Origin: Methylovirgula sp. 4M-Z18 | Lineage (GTDB): Bacteria; Pseudomonadota; Alphaproteobacteria; Rhizobiales; Beijerinckiaceae | Assembly: GCF_037890675.1 (NCBI RefSeq) | Contig: NZ_CP149574.1 | Coordinates: 4,779,267 to 4,843,266 of the forward strand | Length of the DNA: 64,000 nucleotides | Reading direction: 5' to 3' | Shown here: positions 19,099 through 27,075 of the stretch, piece after piece | How positions within the stretch are numbered: the stretch's first letter is position 1 | Layout of the letters: every line of letters starts with the position of its first letter | Notes under the pieces: model-generated | The model's input: the letters and a program-made list of their open reading frames with translations, nothing else | Database searches by the model: none | Told to the model about the DNA's origin: nothing | Program-made: the position numbers and the translations under genes

Positions 19099-19812
19099 TT
19101 ATATCTTCGACACCGGCAGATCGCGTAAGAAAGCTCCCAGGTCGTCGGTGACGAAATCGATATAGGGCTCGCGGCCCGAACCGATCTCCCACGGCTCGCG
19201 ATGGTCCTTCGCGCCCTTTTTTGGCGCGACCAAGGTCGTCGTCATGCCGCGCGCATGCGGGACGACGAGGTTCTTGGCAATGTCCTCGAACATCGCCGCC
19301 CTGGCCGGATCGACGCCGTGCGCCTCGAAGAAACGCAAATACGTCCGCTCGGCGGGTTTGGGCACGAAATCCGCGGCGACGATGTCGAAAATATCCTCGA
19401 ACATCCGGGTAAGGCCGAGCTGCTCGGCGGTCTTCAGCGCATGCTCGCGCGACCCGTTGGTGAAAATCAGCTTGCGTCCCGGCAGGCGCAGGATCGCGCT
19501 GGCCAGACTGTGATTGGGGTTGAGCGAGGAGCGGTCGATGTCATGCACGAACGCCAAGAACTCGTCGGCCGAAATCTCGTGCTCGGCCATCAGCCCGTTC
19601 AGCGTCGTGCCATAGGTCTGGTAATAATATTTTTGCAGCGCACGCGAGGTCAGGCCGTCGAGGCCGAACAGATGCATCAGAAACATGGTGATGCGCGCAT
19701 CGATCTTCGGCCACAGATCCGAATCGGCCGGATAGAGCGTGTTGTCGAGATCGAAAACCCACGTGTCGACGTGACGGAAGGCGGTGTGAAGGGAACGCGG
19801 ATGGTGGGTCAT
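19099..19812 (-). CDS. HAD-IA pyrimidine 5'-nucleotidase-like phosphatase
   Basis: 237 residues. HAD motif I is WVFDLDNTLY, motif II FTNGS, the motif III Lys is in KPAERTY, and motif IV is FEDIAKN. This subgroup (SDT1/YjjG-like, DLDNTLYP) is annotated as pyrimidine 5'-nucleotidase, dephosphorylating UMP/CMP and sometimes other small phosphates. Cytosolic. It is the last gene read leftward before the convergent LysR, and is separated from argB by 222 bases of repeat sequence. Confidence 0.9.
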   Translation of the reverse strand: MTHHPRSLHTAFRHVDTWVFDLDNTLYPADSDLWPKIDARITMFLMHLFGLDGLTSRALQKYYYQTYGTTLNGLMAEHEISADEFLAFVHDIDRSSLNPNHSLASAILRLPGRKLIFTNGSREHALKTAEQLGLTRMFEDIFDIVAADFVPKPAERTYLRFFEAHGVDPARAAMFEDIAKNLVVPHARGMTTTLVAPKKGAKDHREPWEIGSGREPYIDFVTDDLGAFLRDLPVSKI

Positions 19813-19835
19813 GGGCTATAAACTTTAGTCAATTT

Positions 19836-20024
19836 CGCCCTTCTCCTCGTAAGGGAGAAGATGGCACGCGATAGCGCGACGAATAAGGGCGCTTGCACGT
19901 GAAAGGATCAAAGATACTCTCGATGGGCGAAACGTTAAGAGAAATTGCTCACCTAGTCGCAAGTCCCTCATCTGCTTCACTTCGTTCGGTCCCCTCGCCC
20001 ACGGCTTTGTCGCGGGCGAGGGGG
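19836..20024. repeat. REP-like repeat pair between argB and the HAD gene
   Basis: Left end CCCTTCTCCTCGTAAGGGAGAAG (partly palindromic) around 19837-19860, and right end with a strong hairpin CCCCTCGCCC (19991-20000) pairing with GGGCGAGGGG (20015-20024). TCCCTCAT at 19964-19971 matches the word in the 18.9-kb element. The right hairpin lies just after the argB stop on its strand and probably ends that operon. Confidence 0.65.
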
Positions 20025-20034
20025 ACGATCAGCC

Positions 20035-20919
20035 TTACTTCGTGATCAGCGTGCCGGCGCCGTGGTCGGTGAAGAGCTCCACCAGCACCGCGTGCGGGAC
20101 CTTGCCGTCGAGAATGACCACGCCTTCGACGCCCTGTTCCAGTGCGTAGATGCAGGTCTCGACTTTCGGGATCATGCCGCCGGTGATCGTGCCGTCGGCG
20201 ATGAGGCCGCGAATGTCGTCGACTTTTAGCTCCTTGATCAGCTGCTTGTTCTTGTCGAGCACGCCGGGCACATCGGTCAGGAACAGCAGGCGCTTGGCGC
20301 CGAGCGCGCCGGCGATCGCCCCGGCGAACGTATCGGCGTTCACGTTATAGGTCTCGCCATCCTTGCCCTGCGCGACCGGCGCCAGGACCGGAATGAGCTC
20401 GCGGCCGAGAACCTGGTCGAGCACGGTGGAATCGACATAGGCCGGCTCGCCGACGAAGCCGAGATCGACGATCTGCTCGATGTTGGAATCGGTGTCATAG
20501 ACGGTGCGCGTCACCTTGGTGGCGGTGACCATATTGCCGTCCTTGCCGCACAGGCCGATGGCGCGGCCGCCTTCGGCATTGATGAAGCCGACGATCTGTT
20601 TGTTGATCGCGCCGGCCAACACCATTTCGACGATCTCGATGGTCGCCTTGTCGGTGATGCGCAGGCCGGCGGAAAACTCGCTCTTGATGCCGAGCTTCGT
20701 CAGCATGGCGCCGATCTGCGGGCCGCCGCCATGCACCACAACCGGATTGATGCCGGACTGTTCCAGCATCACCATGTCCCGGGCAAAGTCGCGCGCGACC
20801 TTTTCGTCGCCCATGGCATGGCCGCCGTATTTCACCACGACGATCGCGTCGTCGTAGCGCAGCATGTGCGGCAATGCCTGGGTGAGAATTTCCGCCTGTT
20901 TCTGAGGACTATCGTTCAT
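20035..20919 (-). CDS. argB: acetylglutamate kinase
   Basis: 294 residues. Phosphorylates N-acetyl-L-glutamate in arginine synthesis. Family blocks: [51 protein letters not shown] and GGMIPKVE. The start at 20919 ([11 protein letters not shown]) is preferred over an extension to 20970 that abuts the engB stop. Last gene of the rpmH-rnpA-yidC-engB-argB run, an order kept in many Hyphomicrobiales. Confidence 0.96.
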   Translation of the reverse strand: MNDSPQKQAEILTQALPHMLRYDDAIVVVKYGGHAMGDEKVARDFARDMVMLEQSGINPVVVHGGGPQIGAMLTKLGIKSEFSAGLRITDKATIEIVEMVLAGAINKQIVGFINAEGGRAIGLCGKDGNMVTATKVTRTVYDTDSNIEQIVDLGFVGEPAYVDSTVLDQVLGRELIPVLAPVAQGKDGETYNVNADTFAGAIAGALGAKRLLFLTDVPGVLDKNKQLIKELKVDDIRGLIADGTITGGMIPKVETCIYALEQGVEGVVILDGKVPHAVLVELFTDHGAGTLITK

Positions 20920-20973
20920 GAAGCATGTCCGAGGTGGGAAAAATCGCTTAGGGACAGGACCCCAGCACAAACA

Positions 20974-21624
20974 TCATAAGCCGCGTTCGTGCAACATTTT
21001 CATGATGGCGGCGCGCAATTCGGCAATGCCGTCGCCTTTTTCGGAGGAGGTGAAGATCACCTCCGGATAGGCGGCGGGGTGCTTCTTCAGCGCCTCCAGC
21101 GTCGCCTCGATGCGTGGGCCCACGTCGGCCTTTTTCACCTCGTCGAGCTTGGTCAGCACGACCTGGTAGGACATGGCGGCGGCGTCCAGCGTTTCCAGCA
21201 TCTGGTGATCGGCCTCTTTCAGGCCATGGCGGCCGTCGATCAGCACGAAGACCCGGGCGAGCGTGATGCGGCCGCGCAGATAACCGCGCATCAGCCGCGT
21301 CCATTGGGAGATCTTGTCCTTCGACACTTTGGCATAGCCATAGCCTGGCATGTCGACGAGGCGCAGGCGGTCGTTCAGGTTGAAGAAATTCAATTGCTGA
21401 GTGCGGCCCGGCGTGTGCGACGTGCGCGCCAGCGTCTTGCGATTGGTCAGCGCATTGAGCAGCGAGGACTTGCCGACATTCGAGCGCCCGGCAAAGGCGA
21501 TCTCGGGGGGGCCGAGCGGCGGCAAGCCGTCAATCTTGCTCGCCGCCCAGATAAAATCGCAGGGGCCTGCGAACAACATGCGCCCCTGCTCGGCAAAATC
21601 GGGAAGAACCTGCGCTTCGCTCAC
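20974..21624 (-). CDS. engB: ribosome biogenesis GTPase EngB/YihA
   Basis: 216 residues. G1 GRSNVGKSSL, G3 DMPGYG, G4 TKLD and G5 TSSEKG are intact; the TPGRTQQLNFF segment is the switch region of this family. It helps assemble the 50S subunit and is usually essential. It starts with GTG at 21622-21624, which overlaps the yidC stop by four bases (GTGA), so translation is probably coupled. Confidence 0.96.
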   Translation of the reverse strand: MSEAQVLPDFAEQGRMLFAGPCDFIWAASKIDGLPPLGPPEIAFAGRSNVGKSSLLNALTNRKTLARTSHTPGRTQQLNFFNLNDRLRLVDMPGYGYAKVSKDKISQWTRLMRGYLRGRITLARVFVLIDGRHGLKEADHQMLETLDAAAMSYQVVLTKLDEVKKADVGPRIEATLEALKKHPAAYPEVIFTSSEKGDGIAELRAAIMKMLHERGL

Positions 21625-23489
21625 GTATCCGCCTGCTTCGGCTTGTTCAAGCCGATCATCCCGCGCAAGTTGTCGAACAGTTCGACCTTTCCGCCTGCCT
21701 GCCTGATGATGTAGCTCTGCTGAATGATGCTGAGCAGGTTGTTCCAGACGTAATAGATCGTCAGACCGGCCGGCAGGTTGCTCATGAAGAAGGTGAACAC
21801 GATCGGCATATAGGTGAACATCTGCTTCTGCACCGGGTCGGTCGGTTCCGGATTCATCTTCATCTGCAGGAACATCGTGAAGCCCATCAGCACCGGCCAG
21901 GGGCCGAGCGACAGAGCGTGTCCGATAACGGGGAGTTGCTCGAAGTAGGGGATGTGCACCGGATCGAAGGGCAGGAGGCCGAACAGGTTGAAGATGTTGA
22001 GTGGGTCGGGGACTGAGAGGTCTTTGACCCAGCCGAAGAACGGCGCATGGCGCAATTCGATCGTGATGTAGATAACTTTGACGAGCGCCAGGAACACCGG
22101 GATCGTGACAAGCATCGGCAAGCAGCCGGCGAGCGGGTTCACCTTCTCGCGCTTGTACAATTCCATGGTTTCCTGCTGCTGCTTCACCTTGTCGTCGGGA
22201 TAGCGCTCCTTGATCGCCTGCATCTGCGGCTGCAGCGCCTTCATGCGCGCCATCGACTGATAGGAACGGTTGGCAAGCGGGAACAGCACCGCCTTGATGA
22301 TGACGGTCAGCGCCATGATCGCGAGGCCGAAATTGCCGACGATGCCGTAGATGCGGATAAGGAGATACATCAGCGGCTTGACCACGATGCCGAACCAGCC
22401 CCAGTCGATCATCAGATCGAAATTGCGGATCTTGTCGGCGGTCTCGTAATGGTCGAGCGCATCGATTTCCTTGGCGCCGACGAAGGCCTTGGTCGTGACG
22501 TCGACACTGGTGTTGGGCGCCAGAACCTGCGCGTCGTTGATCGTGTCGGCCTGGTAATTGCGCAGCTTGTTCTTTTCTTCCGCTCTCACGGTCGGGTCGG
22601 CCATGCGGGTGATGTCGCTCGCCCAGGTCTGGAACCGACCCTTCACATGGGTCTGATTGTCGGGAATGACTGCCGTGGTCCAGAACCGGTCGGTAAAGCC
22701 GATCCAGCCGCCATTGCCGTCGGCAGCATCCTGGGTGGCCTTGGCCTCGGGGCCCTCGGCATTCTTGTCCAATTGCGCGTAAGTCGCCTGCTGCAATTTG
22801 GACTCGCCGAGGACGCCGATCAGGCCTTCAAACACACTCGCATAGGGGCTCACCGGCATGCTATGCCGGGTGACGAGCGCGTAATGGTTGAGCGCGACAT
22901 CGGCGCTCCCCTTGTTTTCGACGCTGTCCTTGACCGTGAACATATATTGGTCGTCGACGCTGATCAGGCGCTTGAAGACGAGGCCCTGGCCGTTGTCATA
23001 AGTCAACGTGACGGGTTTTTCCGGGGTCAGCGTGTCGCTGTCGGCGGTCCACAGCGTATTCTTGTCTGGCATCTGCTTGGCGGCGGCGCCGGCGGCGACA
23101 AAGCCCATTTCAACATAATAGGCGTTCGGCGCGCCGGCCGGCGACAGCAGGCTCACGAGCGGGCTGTCGGGCTGGATGGTCTCGTGATAGGTCTTGAGCG
23201 ACATATCGTCGATGCGGCCACCCTTGAGCGCGATCGTGCCCTTGAGATTGCGCGTGTTGACGGTGACTCGGGGGCTGAGCGCCAAAGCGTCGTCGCGGCT
23301 GAGCTGCGGCTCGCTTGAAGCCTGCGGCACCTGGCCATTGGCGATCGCAATCGCCTTGGCCTGCTGCTGGACCTCTTCCTGCTTGACGACTTGCGCCTGA
23401 TGGGTCTTGTCGGCGTAATAGGTCCAGCCAAACAGAACGAGACCCGACAGGATCATCGCGAGATAGAGATTCTTTTTGTCCTCGTTCAT
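21621..23489 (-). CDS. yidC: membrane protein insertase YidC
   Basis: 622 residues, the long Gram-negative form. First membrane helix at the N-terminus (NLYLAMILSGLVLFGWTYY), a large periplasmic beta domain (about residues 50-370), and then the conserved five-helix core with GNFGLAIMALTVIIKA, NPLAGCLPMLVTIPVF and LPAGLTIYYVWNNLLS. It inserts inner-membrane proteins with or without SecYEG. 59 bases after rnpA and overlapping engB. Confidence 0.97.
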   Translation of the reverse strand: MNEDKKNLYLAMILSGLVLFGWTYYADKTHQAQVVKQEEVQQQAKAIAIANGQVPQASSEPQLSRDDALALSPRVTVNTRNLKGTIALKGGRIDDMSLKTYHETIQPDSPLVSLLSPAGAPNAYYVEMGFVAAGAAAKQMPDKNTLWTADSDTLTPEKPVTLTYDNGQGLVFKRLISVDDQYMFTVKDSVENKGSADVALNHYALVTRHSMPVSPYASVFEGLIGVLGESKLQQATYAQLDKNAEGPEAKATQDAADGNGGWIGFTDRFWTTAVIPDNQTHVKGRFQTWASDITRMADPTVRAEEKNKLRNYQADTINDAQVLAPNTSVDVTTKAFVGAKEIDALDHYETADKIRNFDLMIDWGWFGIVVKPLMYLLIRIYGIVGNFGLAIMALTVIIKAVLFPLANRSYQSMARMKALQPQMQAIKERYPDDKVKQQQETMELYKREKVNPLAGCLPMLVTIPVFLALVKVIYITIELRHAPFFGWVKDLSVPDPLNIFNLFGLLPFDPVHIPYFEQLPVIGHALSLGPWPVLMGFTMFLQMKMNPEPTDPVQKQMFTYMPIVFTFFMSNLPAGLTIYYVWNNLLSIIQQSYIIRQAGGKVELFDNLRGMIGLNKPKQADT

Positions 23490-23548
23490 GCTCTTCGACC
23501 TGATCTGAAAGTTGCCGCGACCAATCCGCCCCAGGCCGTCGGCGCTTT

Positions 23549-23992
23549 TTATTTAATTGACTTAACTGAGTTTTTTGCCTTTTTACGGGCGTTGCCCGGC
23601 CCCGATTTGGCATGCGGCAGCCGGACCAGCGCCTGCCTCAACGCCTCTTGCAGCGCCGCGAATGGCGCGTGCAGCGCGGCCTCGCGCGCAACGACCACAT
23701 AATCGTGGCCTTTTTGCGCGGGCAGATCGGTGAGACGCAAGACTTCGCGCAGGCGCCTGCGGATCCGGTTGCGCACGACGGCATTGCCGACCTTCTTGGT
23801 CACGGTGAGACCAAAGCGCGGCAGGCTGTCCGGTGCATGCGCCGCCATTTGCACCGTGAAGGGCGGCAGATGGCAGCGACGCCCAGTGGCGGCATGCACG
23901 AAATCCCGACGCACCTTTAGCCGCTCCGGCGGGGCCGGGCGGCTGGTAACATGCGAGGAACTCGCTTCGTCTGTCGTGTTGGCCGGAGCCAT
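23549..23992 (-). CDS. rnpA: ribonuclease P protein component
   Basis: 147 residues, basic. The RNR box RNRIRRRLREVLRL and GLTVTKKVGNAVVRN are diagnostic. It assists the RNase P RNA in cutting tRNA 5' leaders. Extra residues at the N-terminus (about 22) and a Lys-rich C-terminus go beyond the compact family core, as often in alphaproteobacteria. 48 bases after rpmH on the same strand. Confidence 0.95.
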   Translation of the reverse strand: MAPANTTDEASSSHVTSRPAPPERLKVRRDFVHAATGRRCHLPPFTVQMAAHAPDSLPRFGLTVTKKVGNAVVRNRIRRRLREVLRLTDLPAQKGHDYVVVAREAALHAPFAALQEALRQALVRLPHAKSGPGNARKKAKNSVKSIK

Positions 23993-24040
23993 GCTGGGCG
24001 CGTGTCCTTTATTTAAAAAAACAACGCGCTTGCGAGCCGT

Positions 24041-24175
24041 TTAGGCCGACAGGCGCTTGCGGCCGCGCGCACGGCGGGCAGCGATCACGGCGCGGCCGCC
24101 GACGGTGGCCATGCGTGCGCGGAAGCCGTGGCGGCGCTTGCGCACGAGTTTGCTGGGTTGATATGTCCGTTTCAC
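24041..24175 (-). CDS. rpmH: 50S ribosomal protein L34
   Basis: 44 residues: starts [17 protein letters not shown] after a GTG start at 24173-24175 and ends [10 protein letters not shown], exactly the L34 pattern. The frame runs open further upstream to 24358 but that part covers the promoter and leader. First gene of the operon with rnpA. Confidence 0.97.
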   Translation of the reverse strand: MKRTYQPSKLVRKRRHGFRARMATVGGRAVIAARRARGRKRLSA

Positions 24176-24304
24176 GGGATCCACTCCGGTCTTAAATACA
24201 CAACGCGCGCCTTTAGAAACCCCACCGGGCTCTGCTGTCCTCACGCTGCTCAAAGGTAAAGGATTCAGGTCGAACGACCCTCGCGAGCCGAAATCTGAGC
24301 GGCG

Positions 24305-24334
24305 CATATAGGGGCAAGCACGGCCGGAAGTCAA
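24305..24334 (-). promoter_or_regulatory. probable sigma-70 promoter of rpmH operon
   Basis: Read leftward: TTGACT (24329-24334), 17 bases, CTATAT (24306-24311), about 130 bases before the rpmH start. Good match in sequence and spacing, in the right place for a strongly expressed ribosomal gene. Confidence 0.6.
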
Positions 24335-24428
24335 CGAAAAGCCGCGCCTTTCTTGCACGCGGCTCCCGCGGTCGCGCGGGAAACACCGTTAACCGCCTGC
24401 CTTTGCTTTGGAAATGGCGATTTTAAGC

Positions 24429-24737
24429 CTATTCGACCACCGTGCCCATGATCCAATAGCAGTCGAAATCGCCGCTCAGACGGACACAGGAGAAGGGCGG
24501 CTGCTTTTGCTCGATCGTCACTTTCAGCCCGCGCACCAGGCGCTGGCAGGCGCCCGAACTCTCCTTGCCCTTAACGAAGGTATCGGCGGCGGCGGCGCTC
24601 TTGGCCTGTAGGTCGTAGGCTTTTTTGATATCGGCGACGCTGCGACAGGCGACCGCACTATCGGTGACGGCGGCGTTTTGCGCCGCCGCCGCGCCGGCGA
24701 GCATCACGAAAGGAAGGCAAGCAAACAGCAGCTTCAT
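24429..24737 (-). CDS. small secreted protein of unknown function
   Basis: 102 residues. A clear signal peptide (MKLLFACLPFVMLAGAAAAQ) and a short mature part with four Cys (ACRS, GACQ, FSCV, DFDCYW), which may form two disulfides in the periplasm. Not recognised. ATG at 24737; a TTG two codons earlier is possible. Stands between the rpmH promoter and a small coiled-coil gene. Confidence 0.6.
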   Translation of the reverse strand: MKLLFACLPFVMLAGAAAAQNAAVTDSAVACRSVADIKKAYDLQAKSAAAADTFVKGKESSGACQRLVRGLKVTIEQKQPPFSCVRLSGDFDCYWIMGTVVE

Positions 24738-24930
24738 GGTCAAAGCCTCATCAAAGTCCCGTTAAAGCAGATGCACCATCATGCCCTAAGACGGAGGCCG
24801 GTTTCAATCCTGCCCGCCTGAAGCGGTAAGCAGCGGTCTAAGCGCCGGATTTTCGGCGCTCATCCCGCATCGAACCACCGCGGCCTGCTGCGATTTGCCG
24901 CGGAATGGACATGGTGTGCTCTTTTTGCGG

Positions 24931-25191
24931 TTACCGCCGGCCGGGTACGGAATTGACCCCGGCGCGGATCAGGATGTCCTCGGCCTCGGACGGCAAGATG
25001 GCTTCCGGATCCGGCCGGCGATCCGGATGGGCGCCGTCGCCTGCATGGATGTGCGGCTGCGCATCGGCGATCGCCGTTTCCAATTTGCCGATACGGGCGG
25101 CAAGCTCCTCGAGCTTGCGTTCGATCTGATCCTGTCCGGCTTTAAAGCTCTTGAGCTGCTCCAGCAGCAGGGTTTCAATCTCACTGGCCAT
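24931..25191 (-). CDS. small coiled-coil protein, unknown
   Basis: 86 residues from ATG 25191. The first half (EIETLLLEQLKSFKAGQDQI ... LEELAARIGKLETAIA) has heptad-like spacing of Leu/Ile and is a likely coiled coil; the second half is His/Pro/Asp-rich and probably unstructured. An AAAGGG lies 6-11 bases upstream. Not recognised; a DNA-, membrane- or ribosome-bound helper is possible but unsupported. Confidence 0.5.
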   Translation of the reverse strand: MASEIETLLLEQLKSFKAGQDQIERKLEELAARIGKLETAIADAQPHIHAGDGAHPDRRPDPEAILPSEAEDILIRAGVNSVPGRR

Positions 25192-25354
25192 GAACGGCCC
25201 TTTCTGTCGCGCACGTGCTTCGAACGCCCCGCAAGCCAAGCCGCGGGGAAGAAGCCGCACTTAATAAAGATAGCGCGGCTTTCGGAATTTTCGCAATGTG
25301 TCTCATGGCGAATCGGGCTGTTTCCGGCGCTTTTCCGGTTAGGCTGGGGAGCGG

Positions 25355-25462
25355 TTAGGCGGCGGCCAAGGGATTCAGCAACGGAACGCCAGCACCTTTA
25401 AAATCGGCGAGGTTACGGGTCACGACCCTCATGTCCGGTTGTTCGAGCGAAAACTGCCTGAT
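25355..25462 (-). pseudogene. C-terminal remnant of a VapC (PIN-domain) toxin
   Basis: Leftward reading gives IRQFSLEQPDMRVVTRNLAD followed by FKGAGVPLLNPLAAA and a stop. The VTRNLADF...GV..LNP pattern is the end of a PIN-domain ribonuclease. The upstream PIN core is absent: the frame is closed by the stop of the relE-type gene directly before it. So only about 35 codons survive, perhaps after a deletion that joined it to the present toxin gene. Confidence 0.65.
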
Positions 25463-25471
25463 GTGGCCAAC

Positions 25472-25759
25472 TTATGAACCTTCTGGAGGCCATTGCTGCG
25501 CTCCGTGCAGCACGCGTAAAATCGTTACGACACGCTCATTTTCAGTGTAGATGACCACATAGTTTTTCCTAACAACCATTTCCCGAGTCCCTGGAACCCG
25601 TCCGGAACGGTAGAGTTTGGGATGCTCTGGCAAGAGCGCTGCTTTGTCCTCAAGATCGTCTTTCAATCGCTGAGCAGCGGCTGGGTTGTCATCCGAAATA
25701 TAATCGATGATCGCCAGGAGATCGGCGCGGGCCGCTTCTTTCCATTCAAGAACGGGCAC
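25472..25759 (-). CDS. RelE/ParE-family toxin
   Basis: 95 residues. Pattern LEWKEAARADLLAIIDYISD, then LYRSGRVPGTREMVVRKNYVVIY and VTILRVLHGAQQWP, typical of RelE/ParE toxins; these either cut ribosome-bound mRNA or poison gyrase. The Arg of the RVPGTRE region and the C-terminal VLHGAQ are conserved in the family. The start overlaps the end of the antitoxin gene by 14 bases, so antitoxin is made first and the two are coupled. Confidence 0.87.
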   Translation of the reverse strand: MPVLEWKEAARADLLAIIDYISDDNPAAAQRLKDDLEDKAALLPEHPKLYRSGRVPGTREMVVRKNYVVIYTENERVVTILRVLHGAQQWPPEGS

Positions 25760-26042
25760 GATGCTTCCGATTGATCAAAGCCTGCGCTTCATCCATCACC
25801 CGATCGTGCGGCACGGTTGGCCTTGTATCGTCCATTGCTTCTCTCACCTTGGCGCGGAACCACGCGTCGTAAGCATCCGGGTCGGCAGTCAAAGCTGCGG
25901 GCAAGCCGCCTTCTTTGACGACTCGCGCCAAGAGAATACGCACCGCATCGGAGATCGTCAGACCGAAATTGGCGAGCTTTTCGGTTGCATCCGCCTTCAA
26001 ATCATCATCCACTCGAACATGGAGCATGGAGGTCTGAGCCAT
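25746..26042 (-). CDS. RelB/DinJ-family antitoxin
   Basis: 98 residues. N-terminal ribbon-helix-helix (TSMLHVRVDDDLKADATEKL then GLTISDAVRILLARV), which binds DNA, and a charged C-terminal tail that would wrap the toxin. A perfect palindrome lies 32 bases upstream of the start and is the likely autoregulatory site. Confidence 0.88.
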   Translation of the reverse strand: MAQTSMLHVRVDDDLKADATEKLANFGLTISDAVRILLARVVKEGGLPAALTADPDAYDAWFRAKVREAMDDTRPTVPHDRVMDEAQALINRKHRARS

Positions 26043-26073
26043 GAGGAATCTCCTACTATCCGCCGGATAATAT

Positions 26074-26091
26074 GTATCTCAATTGAGATAC
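26074..26091. promoter_or_regulatory. palindromic operator of the toxin-antitoxin operon
   Basis: Perfect 18-base palindrome GTATCTCAATTGAGATAC. A second short palindrome ATCCG-C-CGGAT lies at 26058-26068, nearer the antitoxin start. Ribbon-helix-helix antitoxins bind such sites to repress their own operon. It also lies 104 bases from the SOS box of imuA. Confidence 0.75.
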
Positions 26092-26194
26092 TTGCAACTT
26101 CAGAATCCATGCGGCGGAAATCTTCGCAGTGCGGCGCGATCATCCTGCCGCAAACCATTGATCCTTGACTCCTATTCGCAGATCGCCAATACTA

Positions 26195-26209
26195 GAACAA
26201 ATAATGAAC
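26195..26209 (+). promoter_or_regulatory. SOS (LexA) box of imuA-imuB-dnaE2
   Basis: GAAC-AAATAAT-GAAC, a perfect match to the alphaproteobacterial LexA site GAAC-N7-GAAC, 17 bases before the imuA ATG. DNA damage should relieve LexA and switch on the cassette. Confidence 0.88.
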
Positions 26210-26226
26210 AATCGACGAGGTCACCC

Positions 26227-27075
26227 ATGTCCGCTACGCCGACACGGGAACGGATTTTTGCGCTTCGGCAGGAGATCGAAGCCCTTGAAACCGGGTCCAT
26301 TCACGGCTTCTCGGCCGCGCGCCGCCATCTGCAAGGCCAGGTCGGGTTTGCGGCGGCGGAACGGCTGACCCTGGGCCATGCCCAGGCGGACGATCTGCTC
26401 GGCGGCCTCACCGTCGCGGCCATTCACGACGTGCTGCCGGCGGGCGCACCCGATATGGCGGCGGCCTCCGGCTTTGCGCTCGGGCTGATCGCCCGTTTGC
26501 GCAGCCAGGCCCATGCCGCGCGCAAGCCCTGGGCCTGGCTGCGGCAGGACCTTGCCGGGCTGGAGGTGGGTGAGCCTTACGGACCTGGCCTTGCCGCGCT
26601 TGGCTTGTCGCCCAATTGGCTCGTCGCCATCAGCGCGGCGGATGGCCCGATGCTGCTGCGAGTGGCGGAGGAGACTTTGCGCGCCCATGCCTTTTGCGGC
26701 GTGTTGATGGAGCCCTGGGGCAACCCGAAAGCACTGGATCTGACCGCCAGCCGCCGCCTGGCTCTCGCCGCGCTGGAGAGCGGCTGCATGGGCGTGCTGT
26801 TGCGCTCAGGCGGCCAGGAAATCCCCGGCTCGGTCGCGACCCGTTGGCTGATCCGCGCCCATCCGAGCCACGGGCATTTCGGCCCCGAACGGCCGACCTT
26901 CGATGTGGAATTAACGCGTAACCGCCGCGGCCGCACCGGCCGATGGGCGATGGAGTGGAGTATCGATGAGCAATCCTTCGCACCAAGGCAAACAGCCCCA
27001 CCGCTTTCTGGTGGCGTATTTGCCCACCCTGCCGAGCGACCGCCTGGTGCGGCAGGGATCTTGCGCACCGGATGA
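26227..27075 (+). CDS. imuA: ImuA (SOS mutagenesis accessory protein)
   Basis: 282 residues, RecA-fold-like but without a clear Walker A. Family features: the N-terminal ...LRQEIEALETG, then VAAIHDVLPAGAPDMAAASG, WAWLRQDLAGLEVGEPYGPGL and GVLMEPWGNPKALDLTASRR. It works with ImuB and DnaE2 in error-prone lesion bypass. The ATG at 26227 lies 17 bases after the LexA box; the frame itself opens at 26083. The last 110 bases overlap imuB. Confidence 0.9.
   Translation: MSATPTRERIFALRQEIEALETGSIHGFSAARRHLQGQVGFAAAERLTLGHAQADDLLGGLTVAAIHDVLPAGAPDMAAASGFALGLIARLRSQAHAARKPWAWLRQDLAGLEVGEPYGPGLAALGLSPNWLVAISAADGPMLLRVAEETLRAHAFCGVLMEPWGNPKALDLTASRRLALAALESGCMGVLLRSGGQEIPGSVATRWLIRAHPSHGHFGPERPTFDVELTRNRRGRTGRWAMEWSIDEQSFAPRQTAPPLSGGVFAHPAERPPGAAGILRTG

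Noticed and set aside
18901..20034. CRISPR-like repeats between the LysR, HAD and argB genes
   Set aside because: The repeated words are palindromic REP pieces with irregular spacing, not equal repeats with unique spacers.
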